A stretch of 64,000 nt of DNA from an uncultured Prevotellaceae bacterium (GTDB lineage Bacteria; Bacteroidota; Bacteroidia; Bacteroidales; Bacteroidaceae), in the NCBI GenBank assembly GCA_900321965.1, contig ONYA01000002.1:1-64000 (forward strand). Direction: 5' to 3'. Under the pieces are notes generated by a model. The model was not told where the DNA came from. It ran no database searches and saw only the letters and a list, made by a program, of their open reading frames with translations. The translations under genes were made by a program, and so were the position numbers. This document shows positions 27,394 to 37,732 of the stretch, piece by piece (the stretch's first letter is position 1; each line of letters opens with the position of its first letter).

Positions 27394-29307
27394 CTATTTC
27401 TCTAAGTCTTTCAGCCAAAGCGTACTAGCCGCATCGCTTGGCATACGCCAGTCGCCTCGTGGTGAGAGACTAACACTTCCTATTTTCGGTCCGTCGGGCA
27501 TACATGAGCGTTTGAACTGCTGATTGAAGAAACGACGGCAGAAGGTTGTCAACCATTTCTTGATGACCACGGTGTCATAGGTACTTCCGAAGGCTTTCTC
27601 GGCAAGCATCAAAATCTTGGCAGGTCGGAATCCATAGCGCAACGTGTAATAGAGGAAGAAGTCATGCAGTTCGTATGGACCAACCAAGTCTTCGGTTTTT
27701 TGGCGAATATTGCCTTGCGTGTCAGCAGGTAACAACTCAGGTGAGATGGGTGTGTCAACAATGTCCATCAATATGTTAGTAGCCATCTCTCCTGCAATAT
27801 AACTTACTAAGTATCGGACTAAGGTCTTGGGCACACCAGCGTTGACGCCGTACATCGACATATGGTCGCCATTGTAGGTGGCCCATCCTAGTGCCAACTC
27901 CGACAGGTCGCCGGTACCAACGACGATAGCATTCTCCTTGTTGGCTACATCCATCAATATTTGTGTACGTTCACGTGCTTGCGAGTTTTCATAGGTAGTA
28001 TCGTGCTGCTTCGCATTGTGACCTATATCCTCGAAATGTTGCTTGACAGCCTTGACAATGCTTATTTCTCGGGTAGTAACTCCCAGTTCTTTCATAAGTG
28101 CCAGCGCGTTGTTATACGTGCGGTCAGTTGTACCGAAACCGGGCATAGTGATACCGATAATGCCTCGACGGTCAAGCCCCAACTTGTCAAAGGCCTTCAC
28201 CGTCACAAGCAGGGCCAGCGTCGAATCGAGTCCGCCACTAATGCCTATGACGGCTTTCGTACCGCCGATATGGTAGAGTCGTTTAGCCAGACCTGCTACT
28301 TGTATATTGAGAATCTCTTCGAATGATGCCTGCATATCGTCCTTCTTAGGTATAAAGGGATGCGGGTCGACGCTACGTATCAGTTCGAATTCGCGTGGCG
28401 ACACAGGTTTGCAGCTGATGTTAAGGGGTTGGCAGCTGACGCGGGATTGCGCCGTGATGAACGTCGAGTTTGTTCGTCGCTCTGTACGCAGCCGTTCTAC
28501 GTCTATCTGCATAATCTTGATTTGCGGCTGTAGCGAGAAACGTTCACCCTCGCAGAGCACACGCCCGTTCTCAACAATGATGGCGTTGCCACCATAGACG
28601 ACGTCTTGTGTCGATTCGCCGAAACCACAGCTGGCGTATACATAACCAGTCATCGTTCGTGCACTCTGTTGGCATAGCAGCTGGCATAGGTACTCGTGTT
28701 TACCAATCAACTCGTCACTGGCAGAGAGATTAAAGATGATATCGGCACCTGCTAAAGCGAGACGGTTGCTCGGCGGTACAGGAGCCCAGACATCCTCGCA
28801 AATCTCGATGCCGAAACGCACGCCGTCGCACGTGGTGAAGATCGTTGGTTCCGATGTTACATGTATTGGACTGCCCGCAAGATAGATGTCCTGGGGTTTC
28901 AGGTCTTGGGCTGATGCAAACCAACGTTTCTCGTAGAACTCACCGTAATTAGGCAGATAAGTCTTAGGAACCACACCCAGCAGCGTTCCGCTTTGGATAA
29001 CAGCGGCGCAGTTATAGAGCAGAGAACCTATTTGCACGGGCAGTCCTACGATAACGATGACGTCAAGCTTACGGGTGAAGTCGAGTAACACCAGCAGGGC
29101 CTCCTCTGCCTTGTCTATCAACAGCTGTTGTTTGAACAAGTCCTGGCAGGTATAGCCTGTCAGACACAGTTCGGGCAAAACCATCACCTCCACACCTTGT
29201 CCCTCAGCCTGGGCAATGAGACTCTCTGCTTGCCCAACGTTATAGGCAACATCGGCTACTTTCACCGTTGGTACGGCAGCAGCAACCTTAATCATTCCGT
29301 ATTTCAT
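27394..29307 (-). CDS. nadE: Glutamine-dependent NAD+ synthetase
   Basis: A 637-residue two-domain enzyme. The N-terminal nitrilase-type amidase has the Glu-Lys-Cys triad regions PELCLTGYTC, KTYLPNYGEF and GIEICEDVW. The C-terminal synthetase has the pyrophosphate loop GISGGLDSTLAL and VGTGDLSELALGWATYNGDHM. It converts nicotinic acid adenine dinucleotide to NAD+ using glutamine nitrogen. The start codon overlaps the stop of the upstream DUF2027 gene (ATGA), so the two are translationally coupled. Confidence 0.96.
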   Translation of the reverse strand: MKYGMIKVAAAVPTVKVADVAYNVGQAESLIAQAEGQGVEVMVLPELCLTGYTCQDLFKQQLLIDKAEEALLVLLDFTRKLDVIVIVGLPVQIGSLLYNCAAVIQSGTLLGVVPKTYLPNYGEFYEKRWFASAQDLKPQDIYLAGSPIHVTSEPTIFTTCDGVRFGIEICEDVWAPVPPSNRLALAGADIIFNLSASDELIGKHEYLCQLLCQQSARTMTGYVYASCGFGESTQDVVYGGNAIIVENGRVLCEGERFSLQPQIKIMQIDVERLRTERRTNSTFITAQSRVSCQPLNISCKPVSPREFELIRSVDPHPFIPKKDDMQASFEEILNIQVAGLAKRLYHIGGTKAVIGISGGLDSTLALLVTVKAFDKLGLDRRGIIGITMPGFGTTDRTYNNALALMKELGVTTREISIVKAVKQHFEDIGHNAKQHDTTYENSQARERTQILMDVANKENAIVVGTGDLSELALGWATYNGDHMSMYGVNAGVPKTLVRYLVSYIAGEMATNILMDIVDTPISPELLPADTQGNIRQKTEDLVGPYELHDFFLYYTLRYGFRPAKILMLAEKAFGSTYDTVVIKKWLTTFCRRFFNQQFKRSCMPDGPKIGSVSLSPRGDWRMPSDAASTLWLKDLEK

Positions 29308-30002
29308 AGTTTCACAAATTGTCGGTCGTTTTCAATAATGGTATATATCAGCGACGGCTGTTCAAAGAAATCGTTCTCACTAAAAGTGTGGAGTTTGTAG
29401 AATTTTACAGGGTCTATGGTTATCAGGGCGTCAACGGCCGGTTTGCGTAAGAAGTACTTGTCCTTCTTATATGCCAACAACTGAATGCATGATTTCTCTA
29501 GTTCGTTCAGTTGGTCACGTCCGAACTCCTCGATAAATAGTTTGGTATTGGGCTCCACCTCGCCTGTCGAGCGTACCTGCCAACTAGTTCCCTCTGCCGT
29601 CATATAGACATAACGCAGGTAATAGTTGCAGTCATTCACGAGATACGACTCGAACCGCGTGTCCGTCAGTTCCTTCAAGTCTATCGGCACAAAGGCCATA
29701 TATGCCGACAACTTGTCGCCGCCGCGACGCTCCTCTACAGGCGCCTTAAACGTCAGTGGCTTGTCGGCAGGCTCTGTCTCGGGTTCCTCATCAGCGGCGG
29801 TCTCCGCCGTTTTCCGCTGCTTCACTTCCACCATGTGGCCCGTGTCGTAGTCTTCATTACCGATGACCACCACATCGGCCGTGCGCATAGGCACCTGGAA
29901 ACCGTCTTCGTCTTCAACCAAGACAATGTCCTTGCCTTGAAAACCGGCTACACGACCGCCTCCCACTTCGCTCAGGAATCTAACGATATCACCTATTTTC
30001 AT
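29304..30002 (-). CDS. DUF2027-type protein without a C-terminal Smr domain
   Basis: A 232-residue cytoplasmic protein. The N-terminus (KIGDIVRFLSEVGGGRVAGFQGKDIVLVE) looks like the small beta-barrel found in DUF2027 and MutS2-related proteins, followed by a Glu/Ala-rich linker (about 65-90) and a conserved-looking beta domain (DKLSAYMAFVPIDLKELTDTR). As I recall, Bacteroides relatives continue into an Smr nuclease-like domain; this one ends at ENDRQFVKL without it. The function is unknown. It is the first gene of a transcript with nadE and possibly GH28. Confidence 0.65.
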   Translation of the reverse strand: MKIGDIVRFLSEVGGGRVAGFQGKDIVLVEDEDGFQVPMRTADVVVIGNEDYDTGHMVEVKQRKTAETAADEEPETEPADKPLTFKAPVEERRGGDKLSAYMAFVPIDLKELTDTRFESYLVNDCNYYLRYVYMTAEGTSWQVRSTGEVEPNTKLFIEEFGRDQLNELEKSCIQLLAYKKDKYFLRKPAVDALITIDPVKFYKLHTFSENDFFEQPSLIYTIIENDRQFVKL

Positions 30003-30026
30003 ATTAAAGTTTTATGATTTCGCCCA

Positions 30027-30058
30027 CAAAGGTAAAACAAAAAAGCCGAAAGACCAAA
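30027..30058 (-). promoter_or_regulatory. Promoter of the DUF2027-nadE operon
   Basis: On the minus strand TTTG (30055-30058), a 20-bp spacer and TACCTTTG (30027-30034) match the consensus. The -33 element lies in the loop of the terminator hairpin at 30046-30066. Confidence 0.72.
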
Positions 30059-30077
30059 TCTTTCGGTTCTTTTTTTG
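30041..30077. terminator. Bidirectional intrinsic terminator
   Basis: An 8-bp stem CCGAAAGA/TCTTTCGG (30046-30053 and 30059-30066) with a 5-nt loop is flanked by T-rich DNA to the right and A-rich DNA to the left, so each strand reads as stem plus U tract. It most likely ends the alanine-symporter transcript after the repeat array. Confidence 0.75.
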
Positions 30078-30095
30078 TGGTGTCGCTTTTAGTTT

Positions 30096-30224
30096 GCTTA
30101 CGGTAAAGGTCGGGGTTGCTTACGGTAAAGGTCGGGTTTGCTTACGGTAAAGTCCAGGTTTACTTACGGTAAAGTCCAGGTTTGCTTACGGTAAAGTCCA
30201 GGTTTACTTACGGTAAAGTCGGCC
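30096..30224. repeat. Six-copy 22-bp tandem repeat with palindromic core
   Basis: Units start at 30096, 30118, 30140, 30162, 30184 and 30206 (the last is partial), each (G/A)CTTACGGTAAAG plus ~9 variable bases (GTCGGGGTT or TCCAGGTTT). The core TTAC-G-GTAA is a perfect palindrome around one base. The array runs from just upstream of the terminator/promoter pair up to the stop codon of the symporter gene. There are no spacers, so it is not CRISPR. Confidence 0.9.
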
Positions 30225-30225
30225 A

Positions 30226-31683
30226 TTACTCCCAACAATCGAGAGCGTCGGCAATTTCGGGCATCTGGCGGCGACGGAACTGGGGGTCGCGGATGCCTTT
30301 ACGCTGCTGGCAACAATAGTCATCGAGCAAGCAGAAGGCATACTTGCCGAGGGCGATAATAGCCACGAGATTGCAAGCAGTAAGCAGAGCCATACAGATG
30401 TCTATCATGTTCCAGGCAAACTCCAGGGTGATAAGGGCGCCGAAGATAACCATCACACCGCCTGAGAAAAGGCGGTAGGTTGTCATCACCATGCGGCTGG
30501 AAGTCATGAAGCGGATGTTGGCCTCGCCATAGTAGTAGTTGGCGATAATACTGGAAAAAGCGAAGAGGAAGATGGCTACGGCGACAAAGATAGGTCCGGC
30601 ATTGCCTATCTCAGACTGCAGAGCGGCCTGCGTGAGGTTGATGCCGTTGAGTTCGGGCGACTGGTAGAGGCCACTAATGAGAATGATAAAGGCTGTACAG
30701 GAGCAGACGAGCAAAGTGTCAGTAAAGACGCCAAGAGCCTGGATGAGTCCTTGCTTGACAGGATGAGTAACATCGGCCGTAGAGGCTGCATTAGGGGCAC
30801 TACCCTCACCAGCCTCGTTACTGAAGAGCCCGCGTTTTACGCCATTGACCATCGCTGCGCCTATGCCTCCACCGACCACCTGTGAAATGCCAAAGGCATT
30901 GTCGACGATGACCTTTAAGACGTGGGGCAGGATGCTGATATTGGAGATAACAATGTAGACAGCGAGGAGGAAATAACCGACAGCCATTACAGGCACGAGG
31001 ACGGCGCTGACGCCGGCTACGCGCTGGATACCTCCGAAGACGATGAACAGAGCCAGCACAGCCAGCACAATTCCGACAGCAACAGGCGAAAAGCCGAAGG
31101 CCTGATCCATAGCGCCACAGATGGTGTTAGCCTGCATTGCGTTGTTGGCCAATCCGAAAGTCATGGTGATGAGTATGGCGAAGAGAACTGACATCCAGCG
31201 CCCGCTGTTCCTCAGCGGTTTCCAGGAACAGTATCGCATGCCGCGGCTGATGTAGTAGGCTGGTCCGCCGATAAAGTAGTCACCAGCGTGCTGCTTAAAC
31301 AATTGTCCGAGAGTGGACTCAACAAAGGCTGTAGCAGCCCCAACCAAGGCCATGACCCACATCCAGAAGACCGCACCAGGGCCACCGACGGCGATAGCTG
31401 TAGCCACGCCAGCGAGATTGCCTGTACCTACTCGAGATGCCACAGAAACGGCAAAAGCCTGAAACGAGGAGATGCGCTTACGACCCGACTGTTTCTCGTT
31501 GCCCGAGATTGTGGATACGGAGGTATCGGTCAACAGACGGACCATCTCACCGAGCATCCGGAATTGGACGAAGCGCATACGCCATGTAAACCACAGGCCG
31601 CAGCAAACAAGCACGACCATAATGACGTATGTCCAAAGCACGTCATTGACTTGTGTGATAAGTTCGTTTAGTGTTGTCATCAT
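30226..31683 (-). CDS. Alanine/glycine:cation symporter (AGCS family)
   Basis: A 485-residue inner-membrane protein with about ten hydrophobic helices. The AGCS signature block GTGNLAGVATAIAVGGPGAVFWMW and the FVESTLGQLF helix (about residues 85-125) are intact, and so is SNEAGEGSAPNAASTADV near 290. Family members import alanine or glycine with Na+ or H+. It appears monocistronic: the 22-bp array and a terminator follow, and a divergent promoter region precedes. ATG at 31683 or 31680 are both possible starts. Confidence 0.92.
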   Translation of the reverse strand: MMTTLNELITQVNDVLWTYVIMVVLVCCGLWFTWRMRFVQFRMLGEMVRLLTDTSVSTISGNEKQSGRKRISSFQAFAVSVASRVGTGNLAGVATAIAVGGPGAVFWMWVMALVGAATAFVESTLGQLFKQHAGDYFIGGPAYYISRGMRYCSWKPLRNSGRWMSVLFAILITMTFGLANNAMQANTICGAMDQAFGFSPVAVGIVLAVLALFIVFGGIQRVAGVSAVLVPVMAVGYFLLAVYIVISNISILPHVLKVIVDNAFGISQVVGGGIGAAMVNGVKRGLFSNEAGEGSAPNAASTADVTHPVKQGLIQALGVFTDTLLVCSCTAFIILISGLYQSPELNGINLTQAALQSEIGNAGPIFVAVAIFLFAFSSIIANYYYGEANIRFMTSSRMVMTTYRLFSGGVMVIFGALITLEFAWNMIDICMALLTACNLVAIIALGKYAFCLLDDYCCQQRKGIRDPQFRRRQMPEIADALDCWE

Positions 31684-31691
31684 TCCGCCGG

Positions 31692-31751
31692 CAAAGATAC
31701 AACTTTTTTTTTGAATGAGTTTGGCATTTCAGCGTTTTTTTTGTACCTTTG
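31692..31751. promoter_or_regulatory. Divergent promoters of the symporter and ABC-F genes
   Basis: Plus strand: TTTG (31720-31723), 20 bp, TACCTTTG (31744-31751), giving a full-consensus promoter for the ABC-F gene. Minus strand: TATCTTTG (31692-31699) lies 8 nt before the symporter ATG; its -33 element is not clear. Confidence 0.68.
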
Positions 31752-31766
31752 CACCCAAAATAATAA

Positions 31767-33401
<1,635 letters not shown>

Positions 33402-33455
33402 ATGGCACGGTTTTTGCTGTAGCGTTATCAGTAATACTAAAATTCAAGATTTGCT

Positions 33456-34007
33456 ATGAAAGAAAAAGATATTAACATCGAAGACGAGGAGTTGACCCAA
33501 GAGACTCCAGAAGCGACTGAAGAGCAAGAAGAGCAGGAAGCAACTGCTGAAGAAAAAGACCCGATTGAGCAGGCTCAAGACGAGATTGCCGAGTTGAAGG
33601 ACAAGTATCTACGTTCCGTAGCTGAGTTCGATAACTACCGTAAACGCACGCTGAAGGAGCGCGCCGAGCTGATTCTGAACGGCGGCGAGAAGGTGCTGAC
33701 AGCTATCCTGCCCGTTGTCGACGATATGGAACGGGCTATAGACAATGGCCAGAAGACCGACGACCCACAGGTGCTGCGCGAGGGTATGGAGCTTATCTAT
33801 CATAAGCTGCTCAAAGTACTTGAAAGCCAGGGCATCAGTATGATAGCAACCGAAGATGCCGATTTCGATACCGATGTCCACGAGGCTGTGGCTATGGTGC
33901 CCGGTATGGGTGACGACAAGAAAGGCAAGGTTATCGACTGCCTGCAGAAAGGATATAAACTGAATGATAAAGTGATTCGCCACGCCAAAGTGGCAGTAGG
34001 ACAATAA
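33456..34007 (+). CDS. grpE: GrpE nucleotide-exchange factor
   Basis: A 183-residue co-chaperone that releases ADP from DnaK. It has a long acidic, Glu-rich N-terminus (residues 1-45), then the helical dimerisation region, the hallmark [21 protein letters not shown], and a C-terminal beta domain with [11 protein letters not shown]. The stop codon overlaps the dnaJ ATG by one base, so grpE and dnaJ are coupled. dnaK is not in the window. Confidence 0.96.
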   Translation: MKEKDINIEDEELTQETPEATEEQEEQEATAEEKDPIEQAQDEIAELKDKYLRSVAEFDNYRKRTLKERAELILNGGEKVLTAILPVVDDMERAIDNGQKTDDPQVLREGMELIYHKLLKVLESQGISMIATEDADFDTDVHEAVAMVPGMGDDKKGKVIDCLQKGYKLNDKVIRHAKVAVGQ

Positions 34008-35167
34008 TGGCACAGAAAAGAGACTACTACGAGGTACTAGGCGTCGGCAAAGACGCAACAGCCGACGATATCAAGAAAGCCTACCGCAAGATAGCTATCA
34101 AGTACCACCCCGACCGTAATCCCGGCGACAAAGAGGCTGAAGAGAAGTTTAAGGAGGCAGCTGAGGCCTATAATGTACTTCACGACCCGAAGACGCGTCA
34201 ACAGTATGACCAGTTCGGATTCAACGGTCCAAGTATGGGCGGTGGTTTCGATTTTAGTGGTTTCGGCGGCGCATCCATGAATATGGACGACATCTTCTCG
34301 ATGTTCGGCGATATCTTTGGAGGTCACGGTTTCGGAGGCTTTGGAGGTGGCTCACGCCGTCCCCAGCAGCATCGTGGCAGCGACCTGCGACTGAAGGTTC
34401 GCCTCACGCTGGAAGAAGTCAACCAAGGCGTCACAAAGAAGTTTAAGGTACGTAAGGATATTCCATGCGACCATTGTCATGGCACGGGCGCCCAGGACGG
34501 CTCCGGTCATGAGCAGTGCCCCACATGTCATGGTTCAGGCGTCATCAGTCACACCACACAAAGCATCTTCGGAATGATGCAGACCCAGGGTGTGTGCCCC
34601 ACGTGCGGCGGCGAGGGACAGATCATCAAGAACAAGTGTCCTCATTGTCAGGGAGAAGGCATCGTCAAGGGCGAGGAAGTGGTGGAAATCAAGATTCCCG
34701 CCGGCGTAGCTGAAGGCATGGTGGTGAACGTTCCTGGCAAAGGTAACGCCGGACGACGAGGTGGTATTAACGGCGACATACAGGTCTTCATTGAGGAAGA
34801 GGCACACGAGACTTTTGTCCGTGATGGTAATGATTTGATTTACAACTTATTGCTTGACTTCCCCACAGCTGCTTTGGGCGGTGAGATAGAGATACCCACT
34901 ATCGAGGGCGGCAAATTGCGCGTAAAAGTAGATAACGGCACACAGCCCGGCAAGACGATGCGCCTGCGCGGCAAGGGATTGCCCGCCGTTCAGGGATACG
35001 GACAAGGCAAGGGCGACTTGGTGGTCAACATTAGCGTCTACGTGCCCAAGACTCTGAGCCGCGACGAGAAGGAAGCCATTGAGCGCTTCAAGCAGAGCGA
35101 CAACTTCAAGGGTGACAAGCAGACACGCGACTCCATCTTCCAGCGTTTCAAGAACTACTTCAACTAA
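34007..35167 (+). CDS. dnaJ: DnaJ chaperone (Hsp40, type I)
   Basis: 386 residues with the complete type I layout. The J domain contains HPD in YHPDRNPG (about residue 33), a Gly/Phe region (70-115) follows, and four zinc-binding repeats come next: [24 protein letters not shown] and CPHCQGEG (about 155-220). Two client-binding beta domains close the protein. It delivers unfolded substrates to DnaK and stimulates its ATPase. It follows grpE by overlap and precedes folC by 6 bp. Confidence 0.98.
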   Translation: MAQKRDYYEVLGVGKDATADDIKKAYRKIAIKYHPDRNPGDKEAEEKFKEAAEAYNVLHDPKTRQQYDQFGFNGPSMGGGFDFSGFGGASMNMDDIFSMFGDIFGGHGFGGFGGGSRRPQQHRGSDLRLKVRLTLEEVNQGVTKKFKVRKDIPCDHCHGTGAQDGSGHEQCPTCHGSGVISHTTQSIFGMMQTQGVCPTCGGEGQIIKNKCPHCQGEGIVKGEEVVEIKIPAGVAEGMVVNVPGKGNAGRRGGINGDIQVFIEEEAHETFVRDGNDLIYNLLLDFPTAALGGEIEIPTIEGGKLRVKVDNGTQPGKTMRLRGKGLPAVQGYGQGKGDLVVNISVYVPKTLSRDEKEAIERFKQSDNFKGDKQTRDSIFQRFKNYFN

Positions 35168-35173
35168 ATAAAT

Positions 35174-36493
35174 ATGACCTACGAAGATACCTGTGAATAC
35201 CTGTTCACACAGACGGCCAACTATGAGAGTCAGGGACAGACGGGCTACAAGCCCGGACTGGAGAATATGCAATGCATAGACGAGCACTACGGAAAACCTC
35301 ACCAAGACTTCAAAACCATTCATGTGGCAGGTACCAACGGCAAGGGTTCCGTATCGCACACGCTATCGGCCGTGCTTCAGGTTGCAGGCTACAAGGTGGG
35401 ACTTTATACCTCGCCCCACCTGCTCGACTTTAGTGAGCGCATACGTATCAACGGACAACCTATAGCCGAGCAGTACGTCATCGACTTCGTAGAACAAGGT
35501 AAGGAACTCTTCGAACAGGTTGGTGCTACCTTCTTTGAGATAGCTACCGAGATGGCTTTCAAGTACTTTAGTGACAATAACGTTGACATTGCCGTCATCG
35601 AGGTGGGACTCGGAGGTCGGCTCGACAGCACCAACATCATCAACCCGCTGGTTTCTGTCATCACCAATGTCAGTCTCGACCACACGCAGCTGCTTGGCGC
35701 ATCGGTGGAGCAGATTGCTATGGAGAAAGGCGGTATCATCAAGGATGCCACACCCGTTATCATCGGCGAAGCACAGCCTGAAATTCGACCTATCTTCGAC
35801 GCATTGGCACAGCAAAGTGATGCATCAATCATCTATGCTGAAGATGAGGATGAGATTGTCACGGCAGAACAGATTCCCGACAATGGCGGCTTTTACTATA
35901 TGACAAAACACTTGGGCGATCTTAAAGGAGAATTGGCAGGTGCTTGTCAGCCGAAAAACGCACGAACCATCTTGGCCACTCTACACGAGTTGTCGAAAAT
36001 GGGATATCTCTGCCAAGTCAACGATAAAGAGATACAGTCTGTAGTTCAGAAAGAACTGAGTGAGGCTTTCCTCAACGTTACGGCCATCACAGGTCTGAAA
36101 GGACGTTGGCAGACGGTAAGGACCAATCCGCTGGTGATTTGCGATATAGGTCACAACGTAGCGGCATGGGAACAGCTTGTTCAGCAGATCAACGCCGTAA
36201 ACTGTCAAAAAAAGCATATTGTCTTCGGTATGGTCGACGACAAAGACATCTATGGCGTCATGTCACTACTGCCAAAGGACGCAATCTACTACTTTACGAA
36301 GCCATCGACGAAAAGAGCGCTGCCTGAGCAGTCGGTAATGGTTTTCGGACAGCAGTTTGGCCTCGCCGGAGAGTGCTATCCTACTGTAGCAGAAGCATTT
36401 TCGGCAGCTCTCATAGCAGCTGAACCCGACGATTTCATCTTCGTCGGAGGCAGCAATTACGTGGTAGCAGATTTCCTCAAATCACGCGATTAG
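35174..36493 (+). CDS. folC: Dihydrofolate/folylpolyglutamate synthase
   Basis: A 439-residue Mur-ligase-type enzyme. The ATP loop is VAGTNGKGSVSHTLSAVLQ (about residue 52), followed by GLYTSPHLLDFSERI, VIEVGLGGRLDSTNI and the folate loop region LDHTQLLG with its conserved His. It adds glutamate to dihydropteroate and to folates, keeping them in the cell. It is the third gene in the grpE-dnaJ cluster, 6 bp after dnaJ, so it is probably co-transcribed. Confidence 0.94.
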   Translation: MTYEDTCEYLFTQTANYESQGQTGYKPGLENMQCIDEHYGKPHQDFKTIHVAGTNGKGSVSHTLSAVLQVAGYKVGLYTSPHLLDFSERIRINGQPIAEQYVIDFVEQGKELFEQVGATFFEIATEMAFKYFSDNNVDIAVIEVGLGGRLDSTNIINPLVSVITNVSLDHTQLLGASVEQIAMEKGGIIKDATPVIIGEAQPEIRPIFDALAQQSDASIIYAEDEDEIVTAEQIPDNGGFYYMTKHLGDLKGELAGACQPKNARTILATLHELSKMGYLCQVNDKEIQSVVQKELSEAFLNVTAITGLKGRWQTVRTNPLVICDIGHNVAAWEQLVQQINAVNCQKKHIVFGMVDDKDIYGVMSLLPKDAIYYFTKPSTKRALPEQSVMVFGQQFGLAGECYPTVAEAFSAALIAAEPDDFIFVGGSNYVVADFLKSRD

Positions 36494-36542
36494 GTGTTTT
36501 TAACACTCTCATAAACTTTTTTTACGTCGTTTCATTCGTTTG

Positions 36543-36566
36543 TTTGGTTTATTTTTCGTTACTTTG
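36543..36566 (+). promoter_or_regulatory. Probable promoter of the galactose operon
   Basis: Two overlapping TTTG motifs (36539-36546) precede TTACTTTG (36559-36566), a near match to the -7 box, but the spacing is a few bases short. The 125-bp gap contains no other candidate; the leader to galM is about 45 nt. Confidence 0.35.
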
Positions 36567-36618
36567 TAGGCAAATACAATTTTGTTAGCAAAAAACAATT
36601 AACTTAAAACAAACCAAT

Positions 36619-37710
36619 ATGGCAAACACAACTGAAAATGCGAATTTGTGTGGTCTGAAGCGTGAAGACTTCCAGACCACGGTGAATGGTAAGAAGACGG
36701 ATCTTTACATTCTGAAGAACCGTAAAGGCTACGAGGTAGCAGTATCTAACTACGGAGGTGCCATCTGTGCCATCATGGTTCCCGACAAGGACGGCAAAGT
36801 TGGTAACGTGATTCAAGGTCACGGCAGTATCCAGCAGCTCATGAGCGGCGACGAGCCTTACCTCTCGACGCTGATTGGCCGTTGGGGCAACCGCATCTGC
36901 AAGGGTCAGTTCACGCTGAACGGCAAGGATTATCAGGTAGCTATCAACAATGGTCCTAACCACCTGCACGGCGGTCTCAAGGGTTTCAACGCCAAGATTT
37001 GGGAAGCCCGTCAGATGGGCCCACGCTCGCTGGCTCTTCATCGCATATCTTCCTATGGTGAAGAGGGCTATACGGGCGAGCTTGACGTAACGGTTGAGTT
37101 CACTTTCACCGACGAGAACGAGCTGGTCATCGAGTATCTGGCCACCACAAACAAGAAGACTATCGTCAACCTGACCCACCACGCATTCTTCTCACTGGCT
37201 GGTACCGCCGACCCCACCCCGGGCATCGAGGATCAGATTTGCGAAATTAATGCCGACTTCTATCTGCCCACCGACGCAACAGCTATTCCTACAGGTGAAA
37301 TCCTGAAAGTTGACGGCACACCGTTCGACTTCCGCACACCGAAGACCTTCGGACAGGAAATTGACGCCGACAACGAGCAGATTAAGTTTGGTAACGGTTA
37401 CGACCACAACTATGTACTCAACAAGAAGGAAGAAGGCGAACTGAGCTTTGCTGCACGCGTGACAGAGCCCAAGAGCGGCCGCACGATGGAGGTCTACACC
37501 ACAGAGCCTGGCATGCAGCTCTATACGGGTAACTACCTCTGTGGCTACAAGGGCGCCAACGGCTGCACGTTCCCGCGCCGCTCGGCTGTCTGCTTTGAAG
37601 CCCAGCACTTCCCCGATACGCCTAACCGTCCTTACTTCCCCAGCGTCGTGCTGAATCCTGGCCAGCGCTACAAGCAGAAGACCGTCTATAAGTTTGGCGT
37701 TGTAAAGTAA
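36619..37710 (+). CDS. galM: Aldose 1-epimerase (galactose mutarotase)
   Basis: A 363-residue cytoplasmic enzyme that interconverts alpha and beta galactose or glucose. Diagnostic segments are IGRWGNRICKGQFTLNG, NNGPNHLHGG (substrate His), VNLTHHAFFSLAG with the catalytic His, and a C-terminal region with the base Glu in VCFEAQHFPDTPN. It is the first gene of galM-transporter-galK, the usual Bacteroidetes order, and feeds alpha-galactose to galactokinase. Confidence 0.96.
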   Translation: MANTTENANLCGLKREDFQTTVNGKKTDLYILKNRKGYEVAVSNYGGAICAIMVPDKDGKVGNVIQGHGSIQQLMSGDEPYLSTLIGRWGNRICKGQFTLNGKDYQVAINNGPNHLHGGLKGFNAKIWEARQMGPRSLALHRISSYGEEGYTGELDVTVEFTFTDENELVIEYLATTNKKTIVNLTHHAFFSLAGTADPTPGIEDQICEINADFYLPTDATAIPTGEILKVDGTPFDFRTPKTFGQEIDADNEQIKFGNGYDHNYVLNKKEEGELSFAARVTEPKSGRTMEVYTTEPGMQLYTGNYLCGYKGANGCTFPRRSAVCFEAQHFPDTPNRPYFPSVVLNPGQRYKQKTVYKFGVVK

Positions 37711-37732
37711 GTAAACACTCAAAACTATCAGT

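Noticed and set aside
30096-30224. CRISPR-like repeat array
   Set aside because: The units are contiguous without unique spacers and no cas genes are near; it is a tandem repeat.
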